From positions 142,970-206,969 of the forward strand of contig NZ_JPHF01000005.1 in assembly GCF_000814325.1 (NCBI RefSeq): a stretch of 64,000 nt of DNA, in the 5' to 3' direction. Source of the DNA: Flavihumibacter sp. ZG627. GTDB lineage: Bacteria > Bacteroidota > Bacteroidia > Chitinophagales > Chitinophagaceae. This document shows, one piece after another, positions 59,878-64,000 of the stretch. The notes beneath the pieces were generated by a model. The model ran no database searches. It was not told the origin of the DNA and saw only the letters and a program-made list of their open reading frames with translations. The position numbers and the translations under genes were made by a program. How positions within the stretch are numbered: position 1 is the stretch's first letter; every line of letters starts with the position of its first letter.

Positions 59878-62055
59878 TTATTTTCCTCCGGGTTCACAAT
59901 ACTGGCGGAGGAAATTTGTATATAAAGTGGAAAGATGGAGGTAAGTCCCCTCTCCTTCGGAAATGCTATGGGTGCGGTTGGGATAGCTCATCATCCGGAA
60001 TTGCTTATTATGCCTGATAAGTTCATTAAAAAGCATTTCAGCATTATTATAGTGCACGTTATCATCTCCGGTACCATGTATATATAAAAGATTCCCACGA
60101 AGGTTTTTCGCATAAGTGATGGGCGAACCTTTCACAAAATCCTGCCTGTTCTCCTGTGGAAGGCCCATATATCTTTCCTGGTATATATTATCATACGTCA
60201 GCTGGTTGCCCACAGCGGCAATTGATATGCCCGTTTTGTAAATTTCCGGATACTGGAACATCAGATTTAGCGTTGCAGAACCTCCACCACTCCATCCCCA
60301 AACCGCCACGCGCGAACTATCAATATAAGTCCATTTCAATATTTCACGTGCGGCCAGGGCCTGGTCTCTGATATTGACCTGCCCGATTTTTCTGTAAGCG
60401 ATCTTTCGCCATGCCCTTCCTTTTGGCACAGGGGTGCCCCTGTTATCTAGAGATACATATATATATCCATCAGTTGCCATATCGCCATTATAAAGGAAAT
60501 TTCTGCCCGCACCATATTCATCTTTTACGGTTTGTCCCCATGGTTCAGTGTAAACATAAAAAACGACAGGATACTTTTTGGCGGGATCAAAGTTGGTGGG
60601 CTTAGCCACCCAGGCATCCATTTCAACTGCTTCCGCGGTTCGGATTTTAATAAACTCTATACGCTTATCGCCTGAACCGGCGGAGGCGATTTTACCGGCA
60701 ACCGACTCTCCCATCCCAATGGTCTTGTGATCTTTTAAAGTGATCCATTCTTCCGCAGGATTTATATAATGATTACTAAATGAATGTTTAGCATATTTTG
60801 CACCAGGGGCAATTTCATACCGATGCGTTCCTGGCTGATCCCGTGGCGTTACTCTCTCCGGAAGACCTTTACCATCAAGCCTAGAGCGATAAAGATAAAG
60901 TTGGGTGGCATTTTCAGGCGATGCCATGAAATACAGATAGTTCCCTTTTTCGTCAACCCGTACAATATCCATCACATCGAAGTTTCCGCGGGTAATGAGC
61001 GTTTCCTTTCCCCCGTTAACGGATAACCTGTAAATATGTCTCCATCCATCCTTTTCACTCGCCCAAAGAAATTCCCTGCCTCCATTAAGCCAATCCCACC
61101 CTCCGTTTGCATAATCCTGGTCCCAGGAAGGCATGATATCTATCCATGCGCTGTCATATTCTTTGTACAAACTTGTGGCAACGCCTGTTTTCACATCAGT
61201 CAGAAGCAAGGCTGAATGCTGCTGTTTGCGGTCGAGATGCTGAACTACAAGCTGATTGGCATTTACCCATTCCATTCGCGGTGCATAAGAGCCCAATGAC
61301 TGGTCATAAGGGATATTCATCCACTTTAATTCTTTTGGTTCCAACTCCAAAACACCAATCTTAAAAGGAGAAGGGGATTCACCTGCTACAGGATATTCTA
61401 CAGGAATTGCAGTTGGATAGATAGAATCAGTATTGTTTACCATCAGGTAATCCTTTGTACCGCGCGCATCTATCTGCCAGAAAGCGATAGCCCGACTGTC
61501 GGGACTCCATCGGAATCCATCCCTGCAAAAAAACTCCTCTTCATATGCCCAATCAAATGTTCCATTAATAAGTTTTCTTGTTCCGTCGCTGGTGAGTTGC
61601 TCAACCTTTTTTGTTGCGATTTCTTCCGCATAAATATTATTAGCATGAACATAAGCAACCTTCTTCCCATCAGGGGAAAACTCAGCAAACATTAATGATG
61701 ATGGAGGGAAGTCTGAACCAATTTTTTGTAATTGCCTCGAAGCAATTGAATAGATAAAATAATCACCCTTGGTTTCATAACGCCACACCTTAACCGAATT
61801 TGTAAAAATCAATATTGACGCTTTATCATAACTATGCTGGTACGACTGAATTTTCAATGGTTTATCGCCGTCCTTCAGATGCACTTTATCAATTACAACA
61901 GACTTATCCATTCCTGGTAATTGGTATAATACAAGATTTCCCTCTTCAATCTGGTAATAACCATTACCATCATCCGACCATTTAAATCCGGTTTGTGCAT
62001 TAAGTGAAACAAATACGAAGCCGAAGCAGAAAAGCAGGAAGAATTTATTCATCAC
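59878..62055 (-). CDS. Dipeptidyl-peptidase IV-like S9 serine peptidase, exported
   Basis: This 725-residue protein has a signal peptide ending LNA before Gln. An N-terminal eight-bladed propeller (about 25-470) is followed by an alpha/beta-hydrolase. The catalytic Ser is in VAVWGWSGGGSATLNLMF, the Asp in YIHGTGDDNVHYNN, and the His in NRTHSISEGEGTYLH. The Glu-Glu pair that binds the substrate N-terminus is visible in FDWAYEEEFFCRDGFRWS near residue 170, which marks true DPP-IV enzymes. It probably releases X-Pro or X-Ala dipeptides in the periplasm. Confidence 0.94.
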   Translation of the reverse strand: MMNKFFLLFCFGFVFVSLNAQTGFKWSDDGNGYYQIEEGNLVLYQLPGMDKSVVIDKVHLKDGDKPLKIQSYQHSYDKASILIFTNSVKVWRYETKGDYFIYSIASRQLQKIGSDFPPSSLMFAEFSPDGKKVAYVHANNIYAEEIATKKVEQLTSDGTRKLINGTFDWAYEEEFFCRDGFRWSPDSRAIAFWQIDARGTKDYLMVNNTDSIYPTAIPVEYPVAGESPSPFKIGVLELEPKELKWMNIPYDQSLGSYAPRMEWVNANQLVVQHLDRKQQHSALLLTDVKTGVATSLYKEYDSAWIDIMPSWDQDYANGGWDWLNGGREFLWASEKDGWRHIYRLSVNGGKETLITRGNFDVMDIVRVDEKGNYLYFMASPENATQLYLYRSRLDGKGLPERVTPRDQPGTHRYEIAPGAKYAKHSFSNHYINPAEEWITLKDHKTIGMGESVAGKIASAGSGDKRIEFIKIRTAEAVEMDAWVAKPTNFDPAKKYPVVFYVYTEPWGQTVKDEYGAGRNFLYNGDMATDGYIYVSLDNRGTPVPKGRAWRKIAYRKIGQVNIRDQALAAREILKWTYIDSSRVAVWGWSGGGSATLNLMFQYPEIYKTGISIAAVGNQLTYDNIYQERYMGLPQENRQDFVKGSPITYAKNLRGNLLYIHGTGDDNVHYNNAEMLFNELIRHNKQFRMMSYPNRTHSISEGEGTYLHLSTLYTNFLRQYCEPGGK

Positions 62056-62106
62056 CAGCGGAGTTTAACGACAATATACAAAAGAATAAATTCAAGAAAT
62101 AAACAT

Positions 62107-62138
62107 AAAAAAAGGTTGCCGGATGATCCGGCAACCTT
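62107..62138 (-). terminator. Intrinsic terminator of the T9SS adhesin-like gene
   Basis: AAGGTTGCCGGA (62112-62123) pairs with TCCGGCAACCTT (62127-62138) around a 3-nt loop; on the minus strand T7 follows. It lies about 23 bp after the stop of the T9SS protein gene. Confidence 0.88.
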
Positions 62139-62160
62139 GAGTTGTTAAGAATTGGAAGTA

Positions 62161-64000
62161 TTAATTTCCTGGTTTACTGTTATGAATCAGTTTACCTGTG
62201 AATGTTTTACCATTCGAAGTAATTCTGTACAATACTCCATCTGTAACGTTTTGCTTTGGCGTATAGATCAGGTTCTGAACCTCTCCTTTACGCATGATGC
62301 CATCGAATACAGAAGCGAGACGCTGACCAGTAAGGTTGAATACTTCAAGTGTAACCTTACCATCTTCCACTGCCCTTACCTGGAACTGAACGCGGTCCGA
62401 GAATGGATTTGGATATGCTTTAACAGTAGCTGCACTTACTTCCGGCTGGCTAACGGTAGCACCAACTGTGCTGATAGATCCGTCAAGACCGAAGATGTTA
62501 GCAGGAGCAGCTACAATCGGAGCATCAGTCAGGATATTGTTAGTGCAATTAACCGCGGTATTAGACCATCTCAGGAAGAAGCGGCACTCATCAAATGCTT
62601 CATTGATCACGGTTATCGCTTTAACAAGATCTCCCATTGAAACTCCGGCTGGCAATGGTGTACCTCCCAAAGTTCTGCTTGCCAACCTGTACAATTCATA
62701 CACTGATTTGTACGATAGCGAATTCACAACGTTTGCAGGCATATACCAGCTCTTGATACTGTTTGTTTCCATACCATTAACCATACAATTCTGTGGCTTA
62801 GGAGCACCACAATCGGAGTATGGATCCTTGGCTTGTGTTACAAGATATTTACCTCCCTGCAGCATGAACTGTCCCAATTTCTTATCAGGAGTCATGAAGA
62901 TATTCAGGGTTAGTGTCACTGTTTGAGACAAAAGGATATTATCGATCCTGCCATTCTTCTTAGGCACTGTGTAAACTGAATAGTTACTTCCAAGAACTGC
63001 TGCTGGACCACCGCCAGGCATTATGCCGTTCAGCAATGCAGCATGACGAACCGGAACAGAGAAGTTCTTAGTATTAGATCCGAGGAACAGGATCTGACCA
63101 GGCATATTATTAATGCTCTGTGTGATCAGCTCAACGGCATTAACCTTATTACCCTGCGGGGTACAGGCTTTACCATTCTTGCTGCCATAGAAGCCCTGGG
63201 TGTAAGAACAGTGTACTACAGGCTTAGAAGGACAAACACAAGAGTTCACCTTAATACTTATAGCACAAACCTTACAACAACCTTTGCTATCATAAACACT
63301 AACTTTCAACACAATGGTTCCTACAGTGCTGCCAGCTTTCACAGATACTTCATTAGTACCTTGTCCACCAACAATAGAACCAGAACCACTTGCAATCCAC
63401 CACCAGTAGGTGTAAGGACCAGTGCCACCAGTTGGGTTTACGCTAACTTTTGTTGTTCCACCTGCATAAACATTGATATTAGAAGATGGACTGAAATTGC
63501 AAACGATCTCAGATGGTTGTGTAATAACCACTGTTGTTGTTCCTTTACATCCACTTCTTGCGTCAGTAACTTCTACTGAATAAACGCCGGCTGCCAGGCC
63601 ATTGATATCTTCCGTTGTAGCACCGTTACTCCAGAGATATGTGTATGTACCTGAACCACCTTCAACGGTTAAATTGATCCAACCATTCTTTCCACCATAG
63701 CAAGTAACATCACATGTCTTATAAGTGAGGATAAGTTCACCACCTACATTCAATATTTTGCTACAAGTGCTAGTACAACCATTTGCATCAGTTACAACTA
63801 CTGTGTATTCACCTGGAATTGTCAAACCACTGATTGTTGCACCAGTAGTTGGTTCAAATCCTTCAGGACCAGTCCAGCTGTAGGATACACCACCAGAAGC
63901 CGTGAAGCTTGTTGATGCGTTACTACATGTCAGATCTTCTCCCTCAATTGAACAAATAGGAGCTGTATAGATCGTTCCTGTTACCATCGCCCTTGGACTC
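62161..64000 (-). CDS. SprB-repeat/adhesin-like secreted protein with T9SS sorting domain, 5' part missing
   Basis: At least 612 residues; the frame is open through the right edge, so the start lies outside. Visible from the edge: Ig/PKD-like repeats with Cys pairs (SWTGPEGFEPTTGATISGLTIPGEYTVVVTDANGC), a SprB-type repeat (CYGGKNGWINLTVEGGSGTYTYLWSNGATTEDINGLAAGVYSVEVTDARSGC), one more beta-sandwich module, a unique Cys-rich central region, and a C-terminal type A T9SS domain (VKAYPNPFSDRVQFQV ... VLYRITSNGKTFTGKLIHNSKPGN). A surface adhesin or gliding-type role is likely. The unique region (about 260-480) shows no known enzyme motif. Confidence 0.88.
   Translation of the reverse strand, partial: SPRAMVTGTIYTAPICSIEGEDLTCSNASTSFTASGGVSYSWTGPEGFEPTTGATISGLTIPGEYTVVVTDANGCTSTCSKILNVGGELILTYKTCDVTCYGGKNGWINLTVEGGSGTYTYLWSNGATTEDINGLAAGVYSVEVTDARSGCKGTTTVVITQPSEIVCNFSPSSNINVYAGGTTKVSVNPTGGTGPYTYWWWIASGSGSIVGGQGTNEVSVKAGSTVGTIVLKVSVYDSKGCCKVCAISIKVNSCVCPSKPVVHCSYTQGFYGSKNGKACTPQGNKVNAVELITQSINNMPGQILFLGSNTKNFSVPVRHAALLNGIMPGGGPAAVLGSNYSVYTVPKKNGRIDNILLSQTVTLTLNIFMTPDKKLGQFMLQGGKYLVTQAKDPYSDCGAPKPQNCMVNGMETNSIKSWYMPANVVNSLSYKSVYELYRLASRTLGGTPLPAGVSMGDLVKAITVINEAFDECRFFLRWSNTAVNCTNNILTDAPIVAAPANIFGLDGSISTVGATVSQPEVSAATVKAYPNPFSDRVQFQVRAVEDGKVTLEVFNLTGQRLASVFDGIMRKGEVQNLIYTPKQNVTDGVLYRITSNGKTFTGKLIHNSKPGN

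Overview
The window looks like a chromosomal segment of a Bacteroidota bacterium, most likely of the Chitinophagaceae or a close relative (family-level placement is inference). Supporting signs are: secreted proteins whose predicted signal peptidase I site is followed by Gln; two proteins with type IX secretion (T9SS) C-terminal sorting domains; a CarboxypepD_reg/TonB-dependent receptor; bacillithiol genes (bshB1, ytxJ); a separate-subunit type methylmalonyl-CoA mutase; agmatine deiminase/N-carbamoylputrescine amidase; promoters of the Bacteroidota TTTG / TAnnTTTG type; and few Shine-Dalgarno sequences. There are no rRNA or tRNA genes, CRISPR arrays, insertion sequences or phage genes. It is housekeeping chromosome with a few decayed patches.

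Layout. 0-10 kb: the end of a methylmalonyl-CoA mutase subunit, an exported M20 amidohydrolase, a GNAT acetyltransferase, glnS, yggS, a repeat-rich non-coding patch next to a truncated Crp/Fnr gene, an acyl-CoA dehydrogenase, a TPMT-like methyltransferase followed by a headless lipocalin-like remnant, and the aguA-aguB pair. 10-30 kb: a fatty-acid desaturase, bshB1, a DEAD-box helicase, lpdA, an outer-membrane protein, a T9SS M43 metalloprotease, a lipoprotein glutaminyl cyclase, a methyltransferase, an HU/CCDC81-like membrane protein, an outer-membrane barrel plus a 1011-residue TPR protein, DoxX, a thioesterase, PBP4, CinA and a 2-oxoacid dehydrogenase E2. 30-46 kb: a SixA-like phosphatase, an S9 peptidase, a TonB-dependent receptor, a DMT transporter, a polyprenol-phosphate mannosyltransferase-like enzyme, a DEDDh exonuclease, a 38-residue lipoprotein followed by YtxJ, a GIN-domain lipoprotein, a LuxR-type response regulator, a 0.75-kb orphan region, rpsA, a BaiN-like flavoprotein and an unknown protein. 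46-59 kb: map and one long leftward ribosomal operon, rpsJ to secY, with S10 and spc fused. 59-64 kb: a DUF4126 membrane protein, a DPP-IV-like peptidase, and a T9SS adhesin-like protein that runs off the right edge.

How the parts work together. lpdA and the E2 gene encode two parts of 2-oxoacid dehydrogenase complexes. The acyl-CoA dehydrogenase and the mutase fit branched-chain and odd-chain acyl-CoA breakdown. bshB1 and ytxJ belong to bacillithiol redox chemistry. The glutaminyl cyclase fits the nine exported proteins here that are predicted to start with Gln after signal cleavage. The most interesting non-coding signals are a paired REP-like palindrome between rpsJ and rplC, an intrinsic-terminator-like hairpin just before secY, a probable internal promoter before rplX, and poly-G tracts inside coding regions, including G8 in the TonB-dependent receptor. 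I found no convincing wholly new multi-gene system.
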